DNA of 64,000 bases from Oenanthe sinensis (GCA_028671895.1 JAPMAC010000231.1:12178001-12242000), one strand, 5' to 3'; positions 33,759 through 46,932 are shown, counted from the stretch's first letter. Notes: generated from the sequence alone by a model not told the origin. A program made the numbers and translations.

Positions 33759-35313
33759 TGTTGGGTTCCGAGGCATAAAACGCAGCGGATCAACGTAAAT
33801 ATAACAAAAAAATTCGGAACCCTAACGCAGGATCATGTATAAGATTGGACAGATTATGGTGAAACAGAATTCTACCTTTTCTGGTCTTGACTTTCACGAA
33901 CTCAACGGAGATCCTAGCTTTCACGACTTGTGTCTTCCTCTCGAAAAACACCTCTATGGTATCCACACGAGCACCTTCAAGAACGTCTCACGATCTTGAT
34001 TACGGAATGGATGTACTAGCCTCCTTTTGATAATTTCGAATTTGTTCTTCTCTGCCTTGCTTGCCTTGCTGCTGCATCTAGGGTTTTTATAAAAAAACGT
34101 AAAATCCATTTAACCTATCATTATCTATTTATAATGACTGGCTAACGGGCCTATTCAGCAAAACCTAACCCATGTAGGTATAGGATTAAATAATAAAACG
34201 TGTTTCTATTATTTAATTAATAATTAAGTCATACTTAATTATTATGGGCAAAAATCCTCTTCAAATTCGAATTTATATTATTTCAATTAATTAAATCTCA
34301 CTTAATTAATATAATAAAATTCAAATAATCATCAATTAATTTAAATCTATAATTTAAATTAACTATTCCTCTAAGTGCTCTATGTGTGTGACCCTATAGG
34401 CTATTATTTAATTAGCAATAATTTTATTCTCCAATAAAATTATAAACAATGAGCGGTATCTAGTAATACATCATTGCTACCCAATTAAACAATAATTAAA
34501 TCGTGATTCGTAAAACCTTTCGTGATTAATGTTTCCGTGTAATATAATCCCTTTAACCATATATATTATAGATTAAACTCGAGGCATGTATTTAGTCATC
34601 CTCTACAACATTTAATCCGGGTTTACTTGATCATTGAGTAGACTATGAAAATAAATCATTATTTGAGCACGGTCATGCATTTTATAGTCTTAGTCAATCA
34701 AGAGGCCAATAATATCTCTCCTAATTATAGGAGAGTTAAATCATTTATCTATCATTCATATTTCTCATACGACTCATGATATACCCGATGTCCACTTTTA
34801 TCATCACCCAGTCAAAGGTAACTTTTAATGTAGTCAAAGTATATTAATCCTCGTATAGAAATATAATGATCTCAAGTCAAAGGATCATTACACCATTATC
34901 ACTGTGAGTCTTTCTTATGACTTTATTAAACATGAAGAATCTCACTGTGGGTCTGTCCAGTATCATGTACTCCTACATGTACCTATGTATTGACTTTAGT
35001 ATCCTCATACTTATAACCAATGAGATGTGGTTATCAGTCAAACAACATACTAGTCTATTTATGTATTATTATTGTCTTATAATAATAATACTCGACTAGG
35101 GACCTTTTAAGAATATGATATATTATATAATCTCAAGTTCAAGTCATGTACTTAAACTATACAATGTGTATCATGATTCTAAGGACATTTATTATGCTAA
35201 CAAACATATCGCAATAATTAAAGTCATAATAAATACGTTTATTGAATAATCAAATGACATAAAGGTCTATTAAAAAAAAACATTGTATTGCCTCTAGGGC
35301 ACCTACACTAACA
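33759..35313 (-). repeat. Element B 5' LTR
   Basis: TGTTGGGTTCC ... CACTAACA; 1555 bases including a 12-base insertion relative to the other LTR. The short frame at 34917-35099 has a twin at 27494-27676 and is noncoding. Confidence 0.95.
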
Positions 35314-35318
35314 GTTGC

Positions 35319-35842
35319 GATAGACTAAAGGAGTAGTTGAAACTAAAACACATAAACTATATATCAAATAACTTTTGCAAACTATAAAATCATTATAAAT
35401 TTTATAATTTAAATTATAATTTATTTGATTTTATTTATTCAATACAATGAAAATAATAAAAATATTTAATAATAATACTATAATATTTTGATAAATATGT
35501 ACATATTCTAAAGTAATTATAAGTAAACAATTATTATGATTAAAAATATATAACATATTTAAGCATGATAAAAAATATAAAATAATAAAAAGTGTATAAC
35601 TAAAAATATTTTATTATATTAGCATTTTAAATTTTTTATAGATATGCAATGTATATTAGAACAATCATACAAGTAATTAATAAATGCAGTTAACAATAAA
35701 ATAATATTTTTATATTTAATATTAGAAAAAGTAAATATTTAAAATAACTATAATATATTAAATAAATTAATATATTAATTATAATAAATATTTTTAAAAT
35801 TTTTAAAAAGTGTCCCATGCATCGCACGAGATTTAAGCTAAA
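35319..35842 (+). mobile_element. Helitron-like insert, right part
   Basis: AT-rich noncoding DNA ending in a hairpin-like tcccatgcatcgcacgaga (35814-35832), then CTAA at 35839-35842, matching the hairpin plus CTRR rule of Helitron 3' ends. MITE copy 2 lacks the whole segment, which defines it as an insert. No helicase is coded, so it would be non-autonomous. Confidence 0.35.
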
Positions 35843-35971
35843 ATATTAAAATAACAAATTCATTCCATCATTCAACCAAACACATGATACTTCATCCTCA
35901 TACTATATTAACATGATTTCTGATTCCAACTCGGTTCCAACTCGACACCACTGCCTGAACCAAACGACCCC
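35843..35971 (+). repeat. MITE copy 1, right part
   Basis: Shares 'ttcat..atcattcaaccaaacac' with MITE copy 2 and ends at gaaccaaacgacccc, the inverse of the left end of copy 2 (ggggtcgtttggttc). Confidence 0.6.
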
Positions 35972-36297
35972 TTAACTAGAGGCGAAATCAGGAATATGAC
36001 ATAAAAGAGGTTAAATATAAAAAATCATCAATTCCGTGATTTCTTTAATATAGAGTAATAGAAAAAAATTTAAAATTTTATTTTTCATTCGATTACAGAG
36101 ACTTGTCTTCATAATTTTTATAGGCGAAAATTTTCATAATCTTAAATTTAAATTAATTGTTGCTACTAAATTTAAAAAATTATAATATCGTAGACCAATA
36201 TAAATTATTTTATATTTTTTCAGGATTTTATATTAAAATTTGTACGTACTAAGAAAGTTAATGGGGCCTGGGACTGGACTCCCTCTAGTAACCTTTT
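35972..36297. other. AT-rich spacer
   Basis: No gene or repeat recognised. Confidence 0.6.
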
Positions 36298-37376
36298 GGG
36301 GTCGTTTGGTTCGGGACTTCTAAGCATCATGTATGGATTTTGTTCATTCCAAATCTATACATGATGTTCGATTAAAATTTTTTAATTTTAAAACTCATAT
36401 CTCAAACTCATAAGATATGGGTTTATGATACCTCAGGGGGTGGCAGGAGTGGCAATTTTCAACCCGACCCGAAACTGACACGAACCCAACCCAAAAAAAT
36501 ACTAATTAGGGTCAGTAAATATTCAGCCCGAAACAACCAGGTACAATAAGACACAAACCCCCGAAACCCGAAAATGACCCGAAAATTAATGAACCATATA
36601 TTTATAACCCTAATTTTGAAATATTTTATGTTTAAAATAACTAAATTTAATTACAATAAAGTAACTTTCAAGTGCAATGATAGATACTCACCAGTTGGTT
36701 CATAATTATTTAATAGTAATAACAATATTTTATACAGGTCCTGCCCTTTTTTACATCTGACAAAAATGGGTACAGTACATATTATACATTTGAAATGTAA
36801 CTTTCACGTGCAATAAAAGAGAAATGAACAATTTTTACTTAAAATTTCTGCAAAAGCAATCAGTCCATATAAATCGGGAGAGAGTGAGTATATAATATAG
36901 AAGTATATTTTCAATAACTCTAAAAAAAAGTAGAGGCGATGAAACCCGAAATGACCTGAAACCTGACACGAACCCGATAGGTACATGTTAAGGTTAAGAA
37001 AAAATAAACCTGAAATAACCAGCTACAATCTGACCCGACCTAAAACCCGAAATTGTCACCCTAGGGGTAGGTGTGTATGAGATGGAGGCATGAGGAATCG
37101 AATCAAAATTTTACAACTTTTATTTTTATTTATAAAATTAAATGTTAATTTTTAAAATAACAATTCAATGATGTTGTTTAATATTTAATAAATAATAGTA
37201 ATTAATTTTTCGTATTGACTGCACGTATTGTTTTTATTTATTAAAAAATATATTAAATTAATAAATTCATTATATCATTCAACCAAACACGTGATATCAG
37301 GAATGATATTTCGTCACCAGATTAATCTGATTCTTAATTCCAATCTCATGCTATTCCGCAGTCCGTACCAAACGAA
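36298..37376. mobile_element. MITE copy 2 (terminal inverted repeat element)
   Basis: Left end ggggtcgtttggttcgg; right end ccgtaccaaacga, inverted with mismatches. It encodes nothing. It is interrupted by another small element at 36445-37062. The superfamily is uncertain, since no clear target duplication was found. Confidence 0.6.
36445..37062. mobile_element. Small inverted-repeat element nested in MITE copy 2
   Basis: The left end aggagtggcaattt is approximately inverted at the right as aaattgtcaccct. Both ends carry repeated acccga words (gacccgaaac, cacgaaccc). It is flanked by imperfect 9-base repeats (agggggtgg / aggggtagg). MITE copy 1 lacks it. Confidence 0.5.
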
Positions 37377-37999
37377 ATTCCTCCCGCGTACCTAAATTGC
37401 CACTTTAGGAAAATAGGCATGGATCTGAGATTGAATTTGAAGTGAACCTTAAAAGTCAAATTTAAAATTGTAAAATCTGACTACAAATTTTTCTATAATT
37501 AACTATTATAAATTTAATCAACTTTGCATTAATTTTACAATCTGGATAACTAAATAGATAATTAAATAAACCAAATTACTGTAAAAGACATTTATAAAAT
37601 AATATAAAAAGTTTAATTAAATATTGTAGAATTACGATTTTATTTTATGTATTTGTACTTAGCCGATATACTATTTATAATATTATACAAAATTATCACT
37701 TAAAATATTAAAATTTATATTTTGTCTATTTTAACCAATTCCGTGACTTTTTTTTGTTTAATTCACATTTTAACTATTATATTTATATTATACATATTTA
37801 TCTTAGTCTAAATAAGTAGTAGTTAAAATAAGAATCGGATGAGAAATTTTTAAAAAATTATTTGAAGTAGAAGAAATTTATATAAATGTAAACTCTTAAA
37901 CCTCATCAACATTTAAGTTTGTTGTACATTCTTGTATCTTATGAACCCTAATCAACATTTCATCTTGTTGCCTTTTCTATTCTTTCTATTCTTCCTTCG
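37377..37999. other. AT-rich spacer
   Basis: No coding or repeat signal recognised. Confidence 0.6.
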
Positions 38000-38660
38000 A
38001 TGAATTTAAAGATCATGAGTGTTCAGTCTTTCATAAATTTCACCAAGAGATATATTATTCAAATTTGGGTTATCTCTTGTGACTATTGCCTTGTGATCCC
38101 ATTCTTCATGAAAAACACTCATAAACTTAGTATTTGAGACTTAATTAATATACAATTTATGTTAATTCACTCAATTGAGTCAGAATTATCTTACATTTAT
38201 GTGACTCATTTGGCTTTTCTTCAAATTATTCATATTCTCGAATAAAGACATATATTCTATTATTTTTTATCTCCTTTGTTCCTCGACATTGATCAGCCAA
38301 ATCATCTAATATCTCTATACTGTTTTATAGAAAATTAACCTATTTGACATAACAACATTTAAACTGTTGTGAAAAAAGTTTCTCACGTTTGCATCCTAAA
38401 GAACGTCAAATTTTTTTGATTAATCCACTCAAATTTGTCTTGAACCACGTAATACCCAAGCACATTCTATTCTTTCCATGAACCATCATTTATTGAATTA
38501 GGTCCATCATTGATTCTATCCAAAAGTTCAGTATTTGTAGCTTCCAAAAACATTAACATCTTTACCTTCGATATGGAATTTCAACTTTCTTTAACATGTG
38601 AATTCTTATACTTACATATTTCCAGATATCCTAATCTTTCTGATTTGAGATATAAATCAA
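38000..38660 (-). pseudogene. gag: Heavily decayed copia gag
   Basis: The minus strand gives scattered copia gag stretches in order: LEATNTELLDRINDGP, then DLADQCRGTKEIKNNR, then EWDHKAIVTRDN, then ISLGEIYERLNTHDL. Many stops and shifts lie between. A primer site and LTR start lie just to the right. It belongs to the old copia copy split by element C. Confidence 0.65.
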
Positions 38661-38666
38661 TAAGTT

Positions 38667-38676
38667 TTGATACCAA
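38667..38676 (-). promoter_or_regulatory. Primer binding site of the decayed copia copy
   Basis: The minus strand reads TTGGTATCAA, next to an LTR end (tgttgtccag on the plus strand from 38678). Confidence 0.65.
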
Positions 38677-38677
38677 T

Positions 38678-38956
38678 TGTTGTCCAGTGATTTTATTTTT
38701 GTACAGGGGTTGAATATAATAGTATAACTTTTTCAAAATCAAGAAAAAATATGAAATAAATTGGCAGATTTTATTAATAAACTTATAAAATCTGATACAA
38801 ATTACTTTCTAAAGAAATTTATTGTTCTTCAGAGCCGTTAAATTACAAGTAAAAACATGAATCACACCTAACTGTGTAAATCTATTATGTAGTTATAATA
38901 CATACAACTAGTATATCAATTAAAGGCAAATACTTTCTTCTATTATCCCTTTTATA
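38678..38956 (-). repeat. LTR of the decayed copia copy, left part
   Basis: Starts TGTTGTCCAG next to the primer site. It is interrupted by element C at gctga and resumes at 46933. Confidence 0.6.
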
Positions 38957-38961
38957 GCTGA

Positions 38962-40119
38962 TGTTGGGACAATCGAATCATGATGCTGCGTTTTATGATA
39001 TGAAAACGAACGAGTTTGAATAGAAAATTAACCTTAATCGCTACGGCGCAAGCGATTCAAATCCACGTCTTTTACTGTATTCCCGTATTCACCTTGAGCG
39101 AAGTGTGGCCTTCGATACTCCCAAGGTTGCCTCCCTTCTAACTTTGAGATCTTGGAATCCTAGTTCTTGGTTGCCTCCTTGAACGGCTGCTCACAAAAAC
39201 CCTAGTATTTTCCAACTCATAGCTAGAAGAGAATAAGATGAATATATAGGCTACAGTAGGGATCCTGGATAATTAGGTCGGGCCTTCCAATGACATTCTG
39301 GGTCAAGCCCAATGTCATTAAATATTAATTCAATCCACTAAAGAATTAATATTTGCACTACCTCTCCTAATGCCGTAATTTAATTATTTAATTCGGCTCC
39401 AATATTATTTGCTTATTAAATTCCCCATGTTTAAGATATCGAATGTCCATTAATTAAATTAATTTCTAATAATTAATTTAATCAATATCTTTTATCCTTG
39501 ATCATCCACTCAACCTTATAATTATGCAAGAACAAATCTGCCTGCAGGACTTAAGCATAATTATCTTTATGAGCTTTCAAGAGGACATCATCACCCGAAT
39601 ATTTTCGGACACGGTTTCCTTTTATAGTCAATATCTCACTCTGTATGCAATGTCATTGTCCAATACATAATATTGTGATTAACAAAAAATCACATCACAT
39701 ATGAATCAAAACATGTGCATTGCATACAAGTGTCAATCACTGTATCCGGATTAAGAACCTAAGCAATAATAATATTATAGAATCTTAGTTCTTCTTTATT
39801 ATCAGAATAGAAGAACAATTCTAATATTTTAATCTCGTTCAATATACACAAAGCATACAAGTATTATTCAATAATCAAGATAGATTATTTCCAAATAATA
39901 CTTCAGTCATTCCAGTGGTTTGTTTAACTCCACTTAAACTGTGAACATTTATTATATTATATATAGACACTGACAATCTAATCTTCTGTTATCCCATTTG
40001 ATACTAGATTATCCACAATATATAATATACAAACAGTGTTAAAATACGCATTCAAGATTCTCAATAAAAAAAGACAATGTCATATACTTCAAACGAATAG
40101 TTCAGTATACTCCCTAACA
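38962..40119 (-). repeat. Element C 3' LTR
   Basis: TGTTGGGACA ... CCCTAACA, 1158 bases. Confidence 0.95.
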
Positions 40120-40129
40120 ATCTCCCACT
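40120..40129 (-). promoter_or_regulatory. Element C polypurine tract
   Basis: The minus strand reads agtgggagat, the same tract as element B. Confidence 0.85.
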
Positions 40130-40219
40130 TATACTCAAGCTATTCTTTGAGTATATCAGTGTTATATTACAAGCAATCCACTACCAATTAAATAACTATT
40201 ATGTGACCATACATCTGAC

Positions 40220-41368
40220 TCATATCGCCTCCACATGCTGCTCAAAAGCCTTAGCTGGTAAGCTCTTTGTGAAAGGATCTGCCCGGTTGTCCTTTGATGC
40301 TATATCAGTCACAATAATATCTCCTCGCTTAACGAATTGTCGTATAAGGTGATACTTACGCTCGATGTGTTTTGCTGCCTTATGGTCTCGCGGTTCCTTT
40401 GCATTTGCCACAGCACCAGTGTTATCACAATACACTGTCAAGCTCCTAGGCAAATTAGGTACCACATCTATGTCCAAAAGAAAGTTTCTGAACCATATTG
40501 CCTCTTTGGCTGCCTCCGAAGCTGCCACATATTCGGCTTCCATGGTAGAGTCAGCAACGCATTTCTGCTTTACACTCCTCCATATTACAGCTCCACCTCC
40601 TAAGGTAAACACATATCCCGAGGTTGATTTCCTCTTATCTCTATCTGCTTGGAAATCTGAATCGGTATATCCTAGAGGTAACAAATCTGAGGCCTTGTAA
40701 ATTAGCATATACTCCTTAGTCCTTCTCAGGTACTTGAGTATAGCCTTTACTGCACTCCAATGTTCCTGTCCTGGGTTTGACTGATATCTGCTAACCATGC
40801 CCACGGCAAAACAAATATCAGGTCTCGTACATAACATTGCATACATTAAGCTTCCGCATGCCGAAGCATAGGGAACCGCTTTCATGCTCTCTATCGCCTC
40901 TGGTGTCTTAGGACACTGTTTCTTTGATAGAGCAACTCCATGTTTATAAGGTAGGTTACCCTTCTTGGAGTCCTGCATGTTAAAACGAGTCAATACCTCA
41001 TCAATATAGGGCTCTTGGGATAAAGCCAACATCCTTTTCTTGCGATCCCTTATAACTTTGATCCCAAGGATGTATGCCGCTTCACCTAAGTCCTTCATTT
41101 CGAACTGTTTGAACAACCATGCCTTTACCGCTGATAACATCCCTACATTGTTTCCAATGAGTAAAATATCATCTACGTATAGCACTAGAAAAGTCACTGA
41201 ACTACCCTCACATTTCTTGTACACACACGACTCGCTTGGACATTGATCAAATCCGTATGACTGGATTACCTGATCAAAGCGAATATTCCAATACCTAGAA
41301 GCTTGTTTAAGTCCATAAATGGACTTCTTAAGCTTACATACCAGATGCTCTTGGCCTTCCTTAATGAA
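40220..41368 (-). pseudogene. pol: Element C pol, C-terminal part: RT end and RNase H
   Basis: Same frame as the upstream gag-pol ORF, starting right after TGA at 41371-41369. It keeps KKSIYGLKQASRYW, catalytic YVDD in VLYVDDILLIGN, and RNase H motifs GYTDSDFQAD, KSTSGYVFTLGGGAV, MEAEYVAASEAAKE, CDNTGAV and DNRADPFTKSLP, to the natural end at 40220. Counting from the first available codon rather than from the internal Val gives the true extent. Confidence 0.9.
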
Positions 41369-44143
41369 TCATTCTGGTTGTTGCATATAGATGATCTCAT
41401 CATCAAGACTCCCATTTAGGAAAGCTGTCTTGACATCCATTTGCCAAATCTCATAATCGAGATGAGCTGCTATAGATAAAAGAATCCGGATCGACTTTAG
41501 CATGACTACTGGCGAAAAGGTTTCCTCATAATCGATCCCTTCTTTCTGAGTATACCCTTTCGCAACAAGTCTTGCTTTCCAAGCTTTTACCTTTTTGTCA
41601 GATCCTCTTTTTTTCTTGTAGATCCACTTACATCCAATGGGTTTTACACCTTTGGGTGGTTCCACGAGCTCCCAGACTTGATTTGAATACATAGATTCCA
41701 TCTCAGATTTCATTGCTTTTTGCCATAGATCTGCACCTTTGTCTTGCAGTGCTTCCTCGTATGTCATGGGATCCTCATCATGTTCCTCAGAGACCAAGTC
41801 CGAAGACTCTCCCAATAACATGAATCTGCTGGGTTTACGAATAACCCTCCCACTACGACGAGACACCGGTGTGGTATTAGTGATAGGTTGTGTGTTCTCT
41901 TGTGGCTGTTCTACTTGTACTATTGGCACTTGTTCATTATTTGTCTCTCCAACTAGTTCCTCTAAAACGACACTGCTCATGGGTTTATGGTTCATCATAT
42001 AGTCCTCCTCTAGGAATCTAGCATTGGTACTAACAATGACATCCCGATCCTTAGGACTATAAAATAAATATCCTTTCGTTCCCATGGGATAGCCTACAAA
42101 AAGCCTTACTTCTGTACGAGATTCTAACTTAGTCACGTTCTTGTTCAACACATGTGCTGGACAACCCCATATCCGAATATGTCTTAGACTAGGTTTTGAA
42201 CCAGTCCACAATTCTTTTGGAGTCTTAGGAACTGACTTAGAAGGAACTAAATTCAAAAGATAAGCTGCTGTTTCTAAAGCATGTCCCCAAAACGACTTGG
42301 GTAATTCTGAATAACTCATCATCGATCTAACACTCTCCAAAAGAGTACGATTCATTCTCTCCGCTACACCATTCTGTTGGGGTGTTCCAGGTGCAGTCAA
42401 CTGAGACATGATCCCATTCTTTGATAAGTAATCCCTAAATTCTCCAAGTAAGTATTCGCCACCACGATCTGATCGTAGTGACTTGATACATTTTCCATGT
42501 CGCTTCTCCGTTACAGTTTTATACTCCTTGAACTTGTCAAAGCACTCTGATTTACGGCGCAACAAATAAATGTATCCATATCTAGAATAATCATCAATAA
42601 AAGTGACAAAATATTCATAACCACCTCTTGCTTGAATATTCATGGGTCCACATAAATCAGTATGAACCAATTCTAACACTTCTTTGGCTCTATTCCCCTT
42701 TGCCTTAAAAGGCCTAGTGGTCATTTTACCTTCCAAACAGGATTCACAGACTGGAAATGGCTCCACTGCCAATGAGCCTAAAGGCCCATCTACTACCAGT
42801 CTTTGAATCCTCCTCAAGTTAATATGACCTAATCTTAAGTGCCAAAGATATGTTTGGTTCAAAGAAGAAGGTTCCTTTCTTTTAGTAGTGATAGAAGATG
42901 TGTTATTTAATACCCTATGTTGTAGTTGCAGTGCAGGTTGATTAGGAGTGATTATGTATAAATTGTCTTGCAATGTACCAGAACATATAACTAGTTTATT
43001 CCTCATAATTGAAACATTATGATCCAAACAAACAGTATAACCATCCAAAGCAAGTTTAGAAACCGAAATTAAATTCCTTCTAAACGAAGGTACATAAAGA
43101 CAATTGTTCAAAACCAAATTCCTATCATCACCAAAAGATAAATTAACATCTCCCACTGCAACTACTGCTACTTTCGTAGCATCTCCCATGAACACATATA
43201 TCTCGCCATCTCTAAGCATTATGGATTGCTGGAACCCCTGCATAGAATTACAAACATGATCAGTGGCTCCTGTATCTACACACCAAGTGCTCGTAGATAT
43301 AGCCGCTATATATGTTTCTGTAACTAGAGAAAGAGACATACCAGTATTGTTTTTCTTCTTAGGAAGAGGACAATCCTGTTTCCAGTGACCCGACTGCTTG
43401 CACCTGAAGCACTTGCCCTTGGGCTTTTTCACAGCACCACCTTGAACTCCCACAGCTTTCACAACTTTCTGTGTCTGAGCCTTTTTCTTCTTCTTGGCTT
43501 TCGGCTTAGAAGAAGAAGGTTTCTCAGCCACATTGACTTGAACACTCTGCTGAAAAAGTCCTTCAGCTGCCTGAGGTTCTGTCAGAAGTTCCGCAAGACT
43601 ATACATCCTTTTGTTCATGGTGTAATTCAAGCGGAACTGCTCAAAACTTTTGGGTAAACTCATAAGGATGATATCGATCTGGGTTTCCCCATCAACCTCA
43701 GCACCAAGGATCTCCATCTCATTCAGATGTGACATCATCCTGAGAACATGATCCCTTACAGGTGTCCCTTCAGCCATCTGAGTGTTCATTAAAGTTTTCA
43801 TTACTACTTGCCTTGCAGCCCTATTCTGATCTCCAAAAAGTTCTTTGAGATTAAAGAGCATATCTGAAGCAGTGGCCATAGCCTGATGCTGATGCTGCAA
43901 AACACCTGACATTACTGCCAGAATGTAACATCGCGACATCTCATCAGCCTTAATCCACTTCTTATAATACTCCTTCTCAACTTCAGAAGCATTCTCAGCA
44001 GGCTCCTCTGGCTTGGGTTCATTAATGCAAAATTTGTACTCCTCAGCAGTCAACACAATGTCCAAATTACGTTTCCATTCAATATAGTTAGGTCCAGTAA
44101 GTTTGTTATCCTTAAGTATGGTAAAAAGTGGATTAAAGCCCAT
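41369..44143 (-). pseudogene. gag-pol: Element C gag-pol: gag, protease, integrase, RT N-terminus
   Basis: The likely start is ATG at 44143 (MGFNPLF...), ten codons into the longest frame, where copia gag similarity begins. With residues counted from 44173: CCHC knuckle CFRCKQSGHWKQDC at 255-268; protease D-T-G at about 300 (WCVDTGATDHVC); integrase zinc domain (WHLRLGHINLRR, CESCLEGK); DD35E (HTDLCGPM, RSDRGGEYL, GVAERMNRTLL); RT start with QMDVKTAFLNGS. It ends at TGA 41371-41369 within RT. No other break was seen, so this is effectively a one-stop pseudogene. Confidence 0.92.
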
Positions 44144-45754
44144 TATATCCTGAGAATCATACATATAACACATAATTAGAGGGTGTTTAAAAAAATTGGT
44201 TCCTCTAACAATTATTAAAACACCAACACTTAAACACCATAGGTTTCCGGTATGCCACGTTGGGTGACTTATATACCACCTAAATTTATTTAAATGTTAC
44301 TTCGGTCCTACTACTAAATAATTAGTCACGTTAAGGTGATCTATATTATTTTTCATAGCTAAGTGTATACCATTATTAAATCTTAAATTAATAATAATAA
44401 TACCAGATGCGCCTTTCGACTATGATAAATTCTTGCTCCTAACAATAAGATACTACTAAAATTACAAATCTAAAGAGTATTCAGACTGACTGGCCAGGCC
44501 GGTGGAAGCATTGCCAAGAGCCTAACCACTTTTCTAGACACCAATCTAAATGGTCAGGTAAGTTGCACGCTTTCCTAGACACCAACGCAAGAATACTCAA
44601 AGATGTGTTATTTTAGATTCTCTTCCTAGTTGAGCGTGAAAGCTATCAAAAAATAGGGTATCCTTTTATTATTTGAATTCTATGAAACTTAGTACGCCAT
44701 GTTGGGTGACATATGTACCTTCCAATATTCATAATTAATTTTAGAAGTTTGTTCTAGTAATTTCCATAACACTCTAGACACCATAAATTACATGCCACGA
44801 TGGGTGACGTATACATAATTTATATTCGACTTAGTGTTAAATTACATACAAACAATAATGGAGACCATGGGATTTAATACCAAATTAATTCCCTCTCCCA
44901 CTTAGTATTTTACTATGAGGATTTTATCTAGATGCATCGTCCTATGTTATTTTTTCGCAGTCCACATGTATCATAATAACAATACATATAACACATAACA
45001 TAGCAGCATACTCATCATGATTAAAGCATAATAAAACAGCCCTATGTCCATGTCGTTCTAGCATGCGAAGGGTTAGTATCACATGGCATAACAAATAAAC
45101 ATGGAACACATAGTAGTAATAATCAAGATCAGCAAACATTATGTAAAACATAATAAAATACATCCACTATTATGGCCCCGAAGAATAATCTTCAAAATCA
45201 TCCATCGATAAATTTTCGAAAATCTTCAGCCGCCTGTTTGACTGCCTAAACGAGCTCAGAATGGCTTGAAAAATCTGGAGATGGTTTCCATCTCAGCCTG
45301 TAGGTCTCGTTCTGCCGTTTCCGAAAAGGTATTATTCGCCCCAATCGGATATCGTATGCAAAATCTGTAGCCAGAACAGCGAAGCAGCCACGAAAACAGT
45401 ATATAACAGCGGAAGAACTCTGTTTCTCGCATCTTAATTGATCAAACAATTACATACGACAAATACAACAGAAAAATCTATTCTATTACATCAGATCATA
45501 ATCTAAATTGAATACAATTCGAATTACAAGATTACAATCAAAATAGAAATCAAAATTTAAAACTAATCATGATCAACCCTCATGATTTAATTTACAACCA
45601 CGATAAACCACGTGGGATCCAAAAACAAAATTACAACCATGGCCATAATAGTGGATAACAACCTGCATCAAAAAACAATACAAACCCACCACTATATACA
45701 TACATAATTACGACATGGACATCATATCATATAACGCAGAACCCTAGAACCTGG
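44144..45754 (-). other. Element C leader with internal short repeats
   Basis: 1.6 kb noncoding. Three copies of tgccacgttgggtgac-like sequence lie at 44253-44268, 44695-44710 and 44793-44808. Three ctagacacca copies lie at 44534, 44575 and 44774. Confidence 0.8.
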
Positions 45755-45766
45755 CTCTTGATGCCA
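45755..45766 (-). promoter_or_regulatory. Element C primer binding site
   Basis: The minus strand reads TGGCATCAAGAG, two bases inside the LTR. Confidence 0.85.
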
Positions 45767-45768
45767 AT

Positions 45769-46927
45769 TGTTGGGACAATCGAATCATGATGCTGCGTTT
45801 TATGATATGAAAACGAACGAGTTTGAATAGAAAATTAACCTTAATCGCTACGGCGCAAGCGATTCAAATCCACGTCTTCTACTGTATTTCCGTATTCACC
45901 TTGAGCGAAGTGTGGCCTTCGATCCTCCCAAGGTTGCCTCCCTTCTAACTTTGAGATCTTGGAATCCTAGTTCTTGATTGCCTCCTTGAACGGCTGCTCA
46001 CAAAAACCCTAGTATTTTCCAACTCATAGCTAGAAGAGAATAAGATGAATATATAGGCTACAGTAGGGATCCTGGATAATTAGGTCGGGTCTTCCAATGA
46101 CATTCTGGGTCAAGCCCAATGTCATTAAATATTAATTCAATCCACTAAAGAATTAATATTTGCACTACCTCTCCTAATGCCGTAATTTAATTATTTAATT
46201 CGGCTCCAATATTATTTGCTTATTAAATTCCCCATGTTTAAGATATCGAATGTCCATTAATTAAATTAATTTCTGATAATTAATTTAATCAATATCTTTT
46301 ATCCTTGATCATCCACTCAACCTTATAATTATGCAAGAACAAATCTGTCTGCAGGACTTAAGCATAATTATCTTTATGAGCTTTCAAGAGGACATCATCA
46401 CCCGAATATTTTCGGACACGGTTTCCTTTTATAGTCAATATCCCACTCTGTATGCAATGTCATTGTCCAATACATAATATTGTGATTAACAAAAAATCAC
46501 ATCACATATGAATCAAAACATGTGCATTGCATACAAGTGTCAATCACTGTATCCGGATTAAGAACCTAAACAATAATAATATTATAGAATCTTAGTTCTT
46601 CTTTATTATCAGAATAGAAGAACAATTCTAATATTTTAATCTCGTTCAATATACACAAAGCATACAAGTATTATTCAATAATCAAGATAGATTATTTCCA
46701 AATAATACTTCAGTCATTCCAGTGGTTTATTTAACTCCACTTAAACTGTGAACATTTATTATATTATATATAGACACTGACAATCTAATCTTCTGTTATC
46801 CCATTTGATACTAGATTATCCACAATATATAATATACAAACAGTGTTAAAATACGCATTCAAGATTCTCAATAAAAAAAAGACAATGTCATATACTTCAA
46901 ACGAATAGTTCAGTATACTCCCTAACA
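45769..46927 (-). repeat. Element C 5' LTR
   Basis: TGTTGGGACA ... CCCTAACA, 1159 bases, one base longer than its partner through an A-run indel. Confidence 0.95.
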
Positions 46928-46932
46928 GCTGA

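Larger units (their letters stand above)
26348..35313 (-). mobile_element. Element B: complete Ty1/copia retrotransposon, defective
   Basis: LTRs 26348-27889 and 33759-35313 flank gag, protease, integrase, RT and RNase H read on the minus strand. The exact target duplication gttgc lies at 26343-26347 and 35314-35318. The pair of LTRs differs by roughly 35 changes plus a 12-base insertion (about 2.3%), so it is older than C and A. Its pol resembles element C closely and element A only distantly. It inserted into the Helitron-like sequence. Confidence 0.95.
38962..46927 (-). mobile_element. Element C: near-intact Ty1/copia retrotransposon
   Basis: LTRs 38962-40119 and 45769-46927 differ by about ten substitutions and one indel (0.9% by eye). 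Exact target duplication gctga at 38957-38961 and 46928-46932. A single gag-pol frame is read on the minus strand, interrupted only by one TGA. Same family type as element B by pol similarity. Of the elements here it is the closest to functional, yet not intact. Confidence 0.95.
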
